From: an uncultured Faecalibacterium sp.
GTDB taxonomy: Bacteria > Bacillota > Clostridia > Oscillospirales > Ruminococcaceae
Direction: 5' to 3'
Assembly: GCA_934525845.1 (NCBI GenBank)
Contig: CAKSZS010000017.1
Span: forward strand, 1 to 45,911
Length of the DNA: 45,911 nucleotides
Position 1 is the stretch's first letter. Each line of letters starts with the position of its first letter. Positions 17,567-24,746 of this stretch are shown here, piece by piece. The notes beneath the pieces were generated by a model, which was given only the letters and a program-made list of their open reading frames with translations, did not search any database and was not told the DNA's origin. The position numbers and the translations under genes were made by a program.

Positions 17567-19489
17567 TTACATCCCGTGGGCAGCAAGCCAGTTCTCAGCG
17601 ATCTCCGAGAACATTTCCGGATATTTGGCGTCCTCTTCCGTAAAGGCGCTGAGGTAATATTCCACTTCGGCACGGGACGGAGCCACCGTGCGCCGCCAGA
17701 TGGTAAAAGTGGTGCCGTTGCCCATATCGAACGTCTCTGCCAGCTCAAAATACTGGTCGCGCACGGCCAGAAACTGGTTGTTCAGTTTGATGGACATTTC
17801 GCCGCTGCCCACATAGGTCTGGGGGAAGGGATCGGCGGTGATGACATACTTGGCCTCAAAGAACTGCATGGGGAAGTTGTGGGTGCCCGGCACCGAGAAG
17901 CCGAAGGCCAGCTTGTTGTTGATGGGGGCTTCCGGCAGCAGGCAGTTCTTGAAGTGATCCGGGCAGTAGAGCATATCGTGGGGGATCATATAGCTGATCT
18001 CGCCGTCAGCGCAGTGGTCATCGATCCACCGGGCAATGGCCTGGATCTGCGGCAGATCCTTCCGGTCATAGATGAGCTTGTCCAGCCGGACAAATTCCTT
18101 GGTGGCGGACAGCGGGAAATGGTCGATGACGATGTCCGGCAGGGCGACGCTGGTCAGGGGCGAGCAGCGCACCGAGACGGCAAATACCAGGGTGAACACC
18201 CAGTAGGCCAGCTTGAGGTTCCGGCGGCGGTCGATGGTCTCGGCCAGAGCGGCAGCACCCAGCAGGAACAGGACGAACCAGCCGGGCAGGAACAGCAGCA
18301 TCTGGTGGGAACCGGTGTTCTGGATGCGGGTGAACAGCACCATGCTCAGGAAGATCTCGAATCCGGCCAGGCAGGGCAGGGCGGGCAATTTGCGCTTTTT
18401 CAGGCAGAACCACAGGCCCAGCCCGATGAGCACAAGGTTCAGCAGACCCATGCGCCAGAACTGCAGGCTGATCTCCGCTGCAAAGCCGCCGCCGTTGTAA
18501 TAGGAGTAGCGGTCGGCATAGCCGTAACCCAGAATGTGGCTGACCATGGGCCACAGCAGGATGACCATGGCCGCCATGGACATCAGACCGAACAGCACCA
18601 GATTGCGCACCTGAAGGAACGCGTCCTGCTTCCGGCCGGCTTTGGCGATTTTGACACTGCTCACCAGAACCAGAACGGCATAGGCAAAATAGTAGCCTAC
18701 CACAAAATATAAGTACCACCGGCGGGACAGGATGATGGCTGCCGTCGCCAGGAACAGCAGGCCGAAGCGGGGCAGATCCAGCTTCTCAAAGCGGAAGTCC
18801 AGCGTCAGCAGCAGAATGCTGAAGGCGAAGATCAGGCCGAACCAGTCCGGCTGGCTGAGCACGGCGCTCATGCGGAGCCAAGGGTAGGTAAAGCACCAGG
18901 ACAGACCGATGAGGAAATACCAGAAGCGGTTCTTCACCTGCAGCATTTGACCCACCTTGAGCACCAGACCGGCCAGCAGGGTCAGCAGCATGGGCACGAT
19001 GCTGAACACCTGGCAGAACGCGAAGCTGTCGCCGGTGCGGGTGCTCAGGCAGAAGGGAAATTCCAGAAACAGGGTGATAAAGTTCGTGTAGTCTTCCGCC
19101 AGCGAGCCGAAGATGTAGTGGAATCCGGCGGCAGGGCTTTGCACAAAAGCAGCTTCCGCACTGTACTGTTTGGTTAGGTAGTTGGCGTAGTCCCAGATGT
19201 ACACAAAACTGCGGCGGCTCAGCGCCCAGAAAAAGTACAGCAGGGCCGCAGCCCAGAGGCCGATGATCACCGCCCGGTGGAACAGGTCAAACTCCACCCG
19301 GGCAATGCGCAGGGCCAGCAGCACCAGCCCCCACAGCGCCAGATTGCACCACAGGCTCACCAGCGGGAAAAACAGTGCACTGCCGGGGGCGGCAAGGCTG
19401 AGAAGCACCAGCAAAAGCGCGCTGACCGCATAGCCCAGCAGGACTTTTGCCGGCAGCGAACTCCGCAGTTTGGAAATTGTCGCAGACAT
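17567..19489 (-). CDS. Large polytopic membrane protein, possibly GT-C-type glycosyltransferase
   Basis: A 640-residue protein with about eleven to thirteen membrane helices in residues 1-440 and a soluble extracytoplasmic domain of about 180 residues at the end. The loop after the third helix has WDYANYLTK, and the soluble part contains FVRLDKLIYDRKDLPQ. The layout (multi-helix, acidic first loop, soluble C-terminus) resembles GT-C membrane glycosyltransferases, but no diagnostic motif was confirmed. ATG 19489 is preceded by GGAGGAGG. First gene of a three-gene operon. Function unassigned. Confidence 0.6.
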   Translation of the reverse strand: MSATISKLRSSLPAKVLLGYAVSALLLVLLSLAAPGSALFFPLVSLWCNLALWGLVLLALRIARVEFDLFHRAVIIGLWAAALLYFFWALSRRSFVYIWDYANYLTKQYSAEAAFVQSPAAGFHYIFGSLAEDYTNFITLFLEFPFCLSTRTGDSFAFCQVFSIVPMLLTLLAGLVLKVGQMLQVKNRFWYFLIGLSWCFTYPWLRMSAVLSQPDWFGLIFAFSILLLTLDFRFEKLDLPRFGLLFLATAAIILSRRWYLYFVVGYYFAYAVLVLVSSVKIAKAGRKQDAFLQVRNLVLFGLMSMAAMVILLWPMVSHILGYGYADRYSYYNGGGFAAEISLQFWRMGLLNLVLIGLGLWFCLKKRKLPALPCLAGFEIFLSMVLFTRIQNTGSHQMLLFLPGWFVLFLLGAAALAETIDRRRNLKLAYWVFTLVFAVSVRCSPLTSVALPDIVIDHFPLSATKEFVRLDKLIYDRKDLPQIQAIARWIDDHCADGEISYMIPHDMLYCPDHFKNCLLPEAPINNKLAFGFSVPGTHNFPMQFFEAKYVITADPFPQTYVGSGEMSIKLNNQFLAVRDQYFELAETFDMGNGTTFTIWRRTVAPSRAEVEYYLSAFTEEDAKYPEMFSEIAENWLAAHGM

Positions 19490-19530
19490 GAAAAAAGAGA
19501 TCCTCCTCCAAAACGAATTTTCACCCAAAT

Positions 19531-19559
19531 AGTATAGCAAACAAAGCGGCGGGCGTCCA
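19531..19559 (-). promoter_or_regulatory. Promoter of the membrane protein operon
   Basis: TGGACG and TATACT spaced by 17 bases on the minus strand, 40 bases upstream of the ATG at 19489. Confidence 0.6.
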
Positions 19560-19582
19560 GCCGTCCCGGCGGCAAAAATGCA

Positions 19583-19618
19583 AAATGTCCCGCCGCATTC
19601 ACAGCAGACGGGACATTT
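19583..19618 (-). terminator. Terminator of the branching enzyme gene
   Basis: A 10-bp perfect stem (19583-19592 with 19609-19618) located 11 bases past the glgB stop, followed on the minus strand by TTTTGCATTTTT. Confidence 0.75.
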
Positions 19619-19629
19619 ACCTTAAAATA

Positions 19630-21582
19630 TTACGGTTTGGAAACGCTGGAAGCCTTCGGGACGCGGGCGGCCCTGCGTTTTTGTGCCATGGCTTTGTTGG
19701 CGCTGATACGGGCAGCGTCCGGGTTGGGGGCTTCCGGCGTCAGACGCAGCAGGCAGCTGCCCATGGCGGGCAGGTCCACAGTCAGGGTGTAGTCCCGGCC
19801 GTACACGCCGCCGTCGGTGGTGTGCAGGTGGGTCTTGTGCCGCCCCTTCAGGGCACCGCCCCACTCGGCGGATTCGGTGTTCAGCAGTTCTTCGGCCCCG
19901 CAGGGGAACTTGAGGTAGAGCGGGAATTTCTTCTGGGCGTGGTCCTGGGTGTTCATGATGCAGAGCAGGTTCTCGCCCCGGCCCTTGCGCAGCCAGGCGT
20001 AGACGCCCTCGGTGCGGCTCTCGTTGGCCACCCACTCAAAGCAGTCCGGGTTGTACTCGCCGTCGAACAGACCGGGTTCGGTGGCGTAGATGCGGCTCAG
20101 ATGGGCAAAATACTTCTGGAACGCATCGTGGAAGGGATACTTCAGCAGATCCCAGTCCATCTCACGCTTTTCGTCCCACTCCCGGAAATGGCCGATCTCG
20201 TTGCCCATGAAGTTCAGTTTTTTGCCCGGATGGGTGTACATATAAAAATACAGGGTGCGGAGCTGGGCGCATTTTTCCGGATAGGTGCCCCACAGCTTGT
20301 CGATGATGGTCTTTTTGCCGTGCACCACCTCGTCGTGGCTCAGGGCCAGCAGGTACAGCTCGTTGTAGAAGTAGTGCATACTGAACAGGATCTTGCCGTA
20401 GGCGTCCGGGCGCTCGCCGAACGGTGTGGCGAAATAGTCCAGCGTGTCATGCATCCAGCCCATGTCCCACTTGTAGTCGAAGCCCACGCCTTCGTAGCGG
20501 GTGGGAGCAGTGACCTTGAGGAAGTTGGTGGAATCTTCTGCCATGTAGATGCCGGTGGGCCAGCGCTTGTTCAGGCCGTGGTTCAGGCACCGCAGGAAGT
20601 TCACGGCGCCTTCGTTCACGCCGCGGGCCGGGTCACCCTGCCAGTACAGTGCCCGGGAGATGGCGTCCATACGGATGCCGTCGCAGTGGTATACGTCCAT
20701 CCACATGGCGGCGGCGCTGTTCAGGAAGCTGCACACCTCGTGGCGGTAGTAGTTGAAGTTGCAGGTGCCCCACTCGCTCTGGCCCACATCGCTGTCGTAC
20801 TCGTACAGGTGGGTGCCGTCGAACTTGGCCAGGGCGTCCGCGTTGCCCGCAAAGTGCACCGGGACAAAGTCCATGATGACGCCGATGCCCATGCGGTGGC
20901 AGGCGTTGACGAAGCTGGCGAACTGGGCAGGAGAACCGTAGCGGCTGGTCACCGAGAAGTAGCCGGTGGTCTGGTAGCCCCAGCTGCCGTCAAAGGGGTG
21001 TTCGGCCAGCGGCAGCAGCTCCACATGGGTGAAGTGGTGATCCAGCAGCCAGGGGATCAGCTCCTTGGCCAGCTCTTCGTAGTTGTACCAGCCGTCGGAA
21101 CCGTCCGGCTCCTTGCTGCCGGGCTTGTGCTTCCAGCTGCCGGCGTGCAGCTCGTAGATGTTCAGCGGGCGGTTGCGGCACTTGTCGCGCCGCTCCATCC
21201 AGGCATGGTCGTCAAAGGCAAAATCCAGCGATGCCAGACGGCTGGCGGTGCCGGGGCGCAGTTCGGCGGCAAAGGCATAGGGGTCGCTGCGCATCACCAC
21301 GCTGCCGTCCTTGCCGTGGACGCGGTACTTGTACAGGTCGCCTTCTGCCATGCCCGCAACAAAGCCGCTCCACACACCGGTCTCGGCACGCTCCATGGAC
21401 ACGCCATGCCCCCAGCCGTCAAAGCCGCCGCAGATCTCCACGGCGGCGGCACCGGGTGCCCACACTGCAAACCGCCAGCCCTGGGCACCGTCCGGGGTGG
21501 TAAACGGGTGTGCACCCAGGGTGCGGTAGGCATCAAAGCAGTCTCCGTTGAAAAATTCACGGGGGATGGCAGGGTAATTCAT
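19630..21582 (-). CDS. glgB: 1,4-alpha-glucan branching enzyme
   Basis: A 650-residue GH13 enzyme that cuts alpha-1,4 chains and re-attaches them as alpha-1,6 branches in glycogen. An N-terminal carbohydrate-binding type domain (FAVWAPGAAAVEICGGFDGW) is followed by the catalytic barrel: CDGIRMDAIS with the nucleophile Asp (about residue 305), YMAEDSTNF with the acid/base Glu (about 347) and ALSHDEVVHGK (about 415). Length fits the family. ATG 21582 follows AAGGAGA. It is divergent from a GH13 amylase gene, so the region serves glycogen or maltodextrin metabolism. Confidence 0.93.
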   Translation of the reverse strand: MNYPAIPREFFNGDCFDAYRTLGAHPFTTPDGAQGWRFAVWAPGAAAVEICGGFDGWGHGVSMERAETGVWSGFVAGMAEGDLYKYRVHGKDGSVVMRSDPYAFAAELRPGTASRLASLDFAFDDHAWMERRDKCRNRPLNIYELHAGSWKHKPGSKEPDGSDGWYNYEELAKELIPWLLDHHFTHVELLPLAEHPFDGSWGYQTTGYFSVTSRYGSPAQFASFVNACHRMGIGVIMDFVPVHFAGNADALAKFDGTHLYEYDSDVGQSEWGTCNFNYYRHEVCSFLNSAAAMWMDVYHCDGIRMDAISRALYWQGDPARGVNEGAVNFLRCLNHGLNKRWPTGIYMAEDSTNFLKVTAPTRYEGVGFDYKWDMGWMHDTLDYFATPFGERPDAYGKILFSMHYFYNELYLLALSHDEVVHGKKTIIDKLWGTYPEKCAQLRTLYFYMYTHPGKKLNFMGNEIGHFREWDEKREMDWDLLKYPFHDAFQKYFAHLSRIYATEPGLFDGEYNPDCFEWVANESRTEGVYAWLRKGRGENLLCIMNTQDHAQKKFPLYLKFPCGAEELLNTESAEWGGALKGRHKTHLHTTDGGVYGRDYTLTVDLPAMGSCLLRLTPEAPNPDAARISANKAMAQKRRAARVPKASSVSKP

Positions 21583-21820
21583 GCAAAGATCTCCTTTTTC
21601 TTATGATATGCCGTGCTCAAAGGCACGGGAAATGACAAACATCATTGGGCAATTTATCCAATGAAATCGTGACGAAATCAACACGATGACCGATATTCTT
21701 GGCGAATCTTAACAAAAATCGGTAAAAATTAACATATTTTACAGATTCTGTGCTATACTATCCCTGTCGCCGCCGATGGGCGGCAGGAGATTTTTTGCAA
21801 AAGACGGGAGCGGTAAAGCA
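21583..21820. promoter_or_regulatory. Divergent control region of glgB and the GH13 amylase
   Basis: The A/T-rich spacer holds a glgB-directed candidate promoter (minus strand TTGATT, 17 bases, GATAAA, about 21650-21690) and an amylase-directed extended -10. Several small inverted repeats are present: ATCGTG and CACGAT 10 bases apart, CATTGG and CCAATG 9 bases apart, and a CCGTGC/GCACGG hairpin in the glgB leader. Any could bind a carbohydrate-responsive regulator; none matches a consensus I can name. Confidence 0.4.
21751..21759 (+). promoter_or_regulatory. Extended -10 promoter of the GH13 amylase
   Basis: TGCTATACT, an extended -10 element with a weak -35. The same TGCTATACT string precedes the genes starting at 19489, 29331 and 39816. 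Confidence 0.6.
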
Positions 21821-23179
21821 ATGGCTTGGTATGACAATGCAGTATTCTATCACATCTATCCTCTGGGGCTGTGCGGCTGCGCACACGAAAATGACGGGAT
21901 CCCCACGCCGGGCGCGTTCCGGAAGCTGAACGACTGGGCAGAGCACGCAGCCGGTCTGGGCTGCACAGCCATCTATATCGGCCCGCTGTTCGAGAGCGGC
22001 TCCCACGGCTACGACACCATCGATTACCGCCTGGTGGACCGCCGCCTGGGCACCAACGAAGAGTTCAAGGAATTCGTGGCAAACTGCCATGCCCGGGGCC
22101 AGAAAGTCATTGTGGACGGCGTGTTCAACCATGTGGGCCGCGATTTCTTTGCGTTCCAGGATCTGAAAGCCCACCGCGAGAATGCCCGGTATAAGGACTG
22201 GTTCTGCGATGTGAACTTCTGGGGCAACAACGAGTACAACGACGGCTTCTCCTACGGCAACTGGGGCGGCTTCAACCTGCTGGTCAAGCTGAACCAGCGC
22301 AACCCGGAGGTGCAGAACTATCATTTCGATACCATCCGCTTCTGGGTGGACGAATTCGACATTGACGGCATCCGCCTGGACGCCGCCGACGTGCTGGACT
22401 TCGACTTCATGCGCGGCCTGCGCCGTCTGGCCAATGAAGTCAAGCCGGAGTTCTGGCTCATGGGCGAGGTCATCCACGGCGACTACAGCCGCTGGGCCAA
22501 CCCGGAGATGCTGCATTCCGTGACCAACTACGAACTGCACAAGGGCCTGTGGAGCGGCCACAACGACCACAACTATTTTGAGATCGCCCACACCATGCGC
22601 CGTCTGCAGGGGCTGTGCCACGATACCCGGCTGTACCTCTTCTCGGACAACCACGATGTGGAGCGTCTGCCCAACAAACTGCGCAGCCGGGAACACATCC
22701 GGCACATTGCTCTTCTAGTATATACGCTTTGGGGCATTCCGTCCATCTATTATGGCTCAGAATTTGGCATTGAGGGCAAAAAAGAGTGGGGCAGCGACTG
22801 GCCCCTGCGCCCCTGCCTGGAGCTGGAGGACTACAAGGATGCCATGACCACCAACCCGGTCACCAGCGTGTATGCCGCACTGGGCAAGCTCAAGGCGGAG
22901 GAACCGGCCCTGACCTGGGGCGAGTTCAAGGAACTGCACCTGACCACCCAGTGCTACGCCTACGCCCGCGTGCTGGACGGCGAAGCCATCGTGGCCGTGC
23001 TGAACAACGGCGACACCCCGGCCCAGCTGGAGTTCCAGCTGCCGGTGGAGGCTTCCGGAGCAGAAGACCTGCTGGCTGACACCGTGGGTGCCCAGAACGT
23101 GATGGTCAGCGTGGAGTGGGGCCGCATGAAGGTACAGCTGCCGTCCAACTACGCAACCCTTCTGCGCCTGAAAAAGTAA
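21821..23179 (+). CDS. GH13 alpha-amylase family glycoside hydrolase
   Basis: A 452-residue cytoplasmic enzyme without signal peptide. The four GH13 regions are visible: VDGVFNHVG, GIRLDAADV with the nucleophile Asp (about residue 186), LMGEVIHG with the acid/base Glu (about 216) and FSDNHDVERL (about 276). A short C-terminal beta domain follows. It probably hydrolyses intracellular maltodextrins or glycogen-derived oligosaccharides. ATG 21821 was chosen over ATG 21776, which would lie only about 10 bases from the predicted transcript start and lacks a ribosome site. Confidence 0.88.
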   Translation: MAWYDNAVFYHIYPLGLCGCAHENDGIPTPGAFRKLNDWAEHAAGLGCTAIYIGPLFESGSHGYDTIDYRLVDRRLGTNEEFKEFVANCHARGQKVIVDGVFNHVGRDFFAFQDLKAHRENARYKDWFCDVNFWGNNEYNDGFSYGNWGGFNLLVKLNQRNPEVQNYHFDTIRFWVDEFDIDGIRLDAADVLDFDFMRGLRRLANEVKPEFWLMGEVIHGDYSRWANPEMLHSVTNYELHKGLWSGHNDHNYFEIAHTMRRLQGLCHDTRLYLFSDNHDVERLPNKLRSREHIRHIALLVYTLWGIPSIYYGSEFGIEGKKEWGSDWPLRPCLELEDYKDAMTTNPVTSVYAALGKLKAEEPALTWGEFKELHLTTQCYAYARVLDGEAIVAVLNNGDTPAQLEFQLPVEASGAEDLLADTVGAQNVMVSVEWGRMKVQLPSNYATLLRLKK

Positions 23180-23187
23180 TGCACTTC

Positions 23188-23216
23188 TTGCACAATCCAT
23201 CCACTTTTGCTACAAT
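23188..23216 (+). promoter_or_regulatory. Sigma70-type promoter of niaR
   Basis: TTGCAC and TACAAT with a 17-base spacer. The motif CGTTGGATAACG (23228-23239), with CGTT/AACG ends, follows at about +5 and could be an operator. Confidence 0.7.
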
Positions 23217-23258
23217 AGGAACGAGAACGTTGGATAACGAAAGGAAGTCGGATCGATC

Positions 23259-23777
23259 ATGAACGCAGTGCAGCGCAGAGAGCGCATCCTGGACCGGTTG
23301 AACGGAGCGGCCGCACCGCTCAGCGCCAGCGCGCTGGCTGCGGAGCTGGGGGTCTCCCGGCAGATCGTGGTGGGGGATGTGGCACTTCTGCGGGCCGGCG
23401 GGACACAGATCGATGCAACGCCCCGGGGGTACCAGCTGCACCCGGCGGAGAAAGGCTTCACCGGCATTCTGGCCTGTGTGCACAGCACCGAGGAACAGAT
23501 GCGCGACGAGCTGTATACCGTGGTGGACCAGGGCGGCGTGGTCGTGGATGTGGCCGTGGAAAACAGCCTGTATGGTGAAATCCGCGCCAACCTGAATCTG
23601 GCCAACCGTTACGATGTGGACAATTTCATCCGGCAGGCACGCAGTGCACCGGAAAGCCTGCTGAGCCGGATGACCGGCGGTGTGCACCTGCACACCCTGC
23701 GCTGTCCGGACGCCGAAAGCTTTGCCCGGATCCGGGCAAAGCTGGACGAACAGGGACTGCTGTACCGCAGGGAATGA
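23259..23777 (+). CDS. niaR: Niacin-responsive repressor, HTH plus 3H domain
   Basis: A 172-residue protein with an N-terminal HTH of the type-11 kind (SASALAAELGVSRQIVVGDVALLRAGG) and a C-terminal 3H domain with conserved His in ACVHSTE and GGVHLHTL. NiaR represses NAD biosynthesis and niacin uptake genes when nicotinate is available. ATG 23259 follows AAAGGAAG. No NAD gene is adjacent, so its targets are elsewhere; autoregulation is possible through the inverted motif in its leader. Confidence 0.88.
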   Translation: MNAVQRRERILDRLNGAAAPLSASALAAELGVSRQIVVGDVALLRAGGTQIDATPRGYQLHPAEKGFTGILACVHSTEEQMRDELYTVVDQGGVVVDVAVENSLYGEIRANLNLANRYDVDNFIRQARSAPESLLSRMTGGVHLHTLRCPDAESFARIRAKLDEQGLLYRRE

Positions 23778-23886
23778 CCGCCCAGGGCGGACGATCCCTT
23801 TGTAAAATCAGTATAAAAAACCGGACGGGGCTTGTCTATCCGCAAAACCGGAAAAACGTTGGATAATCGACAAAAAAGCAAAAGAG

Positions 23887-24438
23887 GTGGATTTTCTGGA
23901 CATTCGCATTGAAAAGACGGAGCGCGCCATCAAGCAGGCGTTTATGGAACTGCGGGCGCAGAAGCCGTTGGAAAAGATCCGGGTCAAGGAGCTGTGTGAT
24001 CTGGCCTGCATCAACAAATCCACCTTTTATGCCCATTATCAGGACATTTATGCCCTGGCAACGGCCATCGAGGAAGAACTGGTGGATGCCGTTGTGGAAA
24101 GCCTGCCGCGGCTGACCGCCAGCGACGTGAGCGAGCGCACCGAGTGGCTCACAAGGGAGCTGTTCCGTGCATTTGCCCAGAATCAGGAAGCGGTGAACAT
24201 TGTCTTTGCGGATTCCCGGCAGGGGCTGTTCATCAACCGGGTGGAAGCAGCTCTGCGCAAGTGCATCGCAGAGAGCGATCCCACCTTTGAAAGCGATGTG
24301 GTGCGCAAGGTGGTGCTGTCCTTCTGCGTGCAGGGGTGCTACTACACCTTTACCAGCTACTGCGGCCAGATGGACGAAAAGCGCCTGGTGGCCCTGCTGG
24401 CCTCCATCGCCCGCGCGGCACAGAAGATTCGGATGTAA
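23887..24438 (+). CDS. TetR/AcrR-family transcriptional regulator
   Basis: A protein of at most 183 residues with an N-terminal TetR HTH (IRVKELCDLACINKSTFYAH) and an all-helical ligand domain. The GTG at 23887 is the only standard start in the frame, but the ribosome site AGAGGTGG overlaps it. A CTG at 23896, six bases after that site, would give a protein beginning DIRIEKTERAIKQAF, which is the normal beginning of this family, so translation probably starts there. Located downstream of niaR with a separate leader. The ligand is unknown. Confidence 0.8.
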   Translation: MDFLDIRIEKTERAIKQAFMELRAQKPLEKIRVKELCDLACINKSTFYAHYQDIYALATAIEEELVDAVVESLPRLTASDVSERTEWLTRELFRAFAQNQEAVNIVFADSRQGLFINRVEAALRKCIAESDPTFESDVVRKVVLSFCVQGCYYTFTSYCGQMDEKRLVALLASIARAAQKIRM

Positions 24439-24444
24439 CGATTG

Positions 24445-24543
24445 AGAATGGCCGCCGCTGCGCTCTGGCCATAAATAGCGGAATTATTATTTTGATATTG
24501 CAAACAAGCCAGACCTGCGGGTCTGGCTTGTTTGCTTTTTCAC
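24445..24543 (-). repeat. Composite hairpin repeat, copy A
   Basis: Read on the minus strand: GTGAAAAAGCAA opening, a perfect 16-bp stem with loop CGCA (24500-24515 with 24520-24535), an A/T-rich spacer with AATTCCGCT, then the conserved end GGCCAGAGCGCAGCGG and GGCCATTC. On the plus strand the stem is followed by TTTTT and can terminate the tetR-family gene. Confidence 0.8.
24500..24540 (+). terminator. Terminator of the TetR-family gene (part of repeat copy A)
   Basis: Perfect 16-bp stem, 4-base loop TGCG and a T-run at 24536-24540. Confidence 0.85.
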
Positions 24544-24546
24544 GGA

Positions 24547-24636
24547 AGGGGTAGTGACGGGAAACGGCATATTCTGTACTTGTTCCCTGTGGGAACATCC
24601 GCACAGAAAAAACAGCTGCTGCCCGTACCGGCCCCT
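24547..24636. other. 90-nt imperfect hairpin, candidate structured RNA or DNA element
   Basis: Four nested helices can form: AGGGG with CCCCT (24547, 24632), ACGGG with CCCGT (24557, 24622), TTCTGT with ACAGAA (24572, 24603) and GTTCCC with GGGAAC (24582, 24591), with internal loops of 5/5, 10/13 and 4/6 bases and a TGT end loop. It sits exactly between repeat copies A and B. No reading frame of interest lies here. Confidence 0.45.
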
Positions 24637-24639
24637 CTG

Positions 24640-24739
24640 GTGAAAATGCAAAATCGGACAGACCGCAGTCTGTCCGATTTTGCTCGAATTAAAATAAAAT
24701 TTCCTCTGAAGATGGCCAGAGCACAGCGGAGGCCATTTT
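24640..24739 (+). repeat. Composite hairpin repeat, copy B
   Basis: Opening GTGAAAATGCAA, perfect 16-bp stem with loop CGCA (24648-24663 with 24668-24683), A/T-rich spacer, then GGCCAGAGCACAGCGGAGGCCATT. Orientation is opposite to copy A. On the minus strand the hairpin is followed by ATTTTC and may terminate asnB, whose stop is at 24747. Confidence 0.8.
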
Positions 24740-24746
24740 AAATGAC

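Noticed and set aside
21776..21820. An upstream ATG extending the GH13 amylase by 15 residues
   Set aside because: No ribosome site, only about 10 bases from the predicted transcript start, and the extra residues do not resemble the family.
24500..24683. Regular palindromes considered as a CRISPR array or tRNA-like element
   Set aside because: Only two hairpins, in opposite orientation and with different arm sequences, no direct repeats with spacers; no acceptor or anticodon pattern was found.
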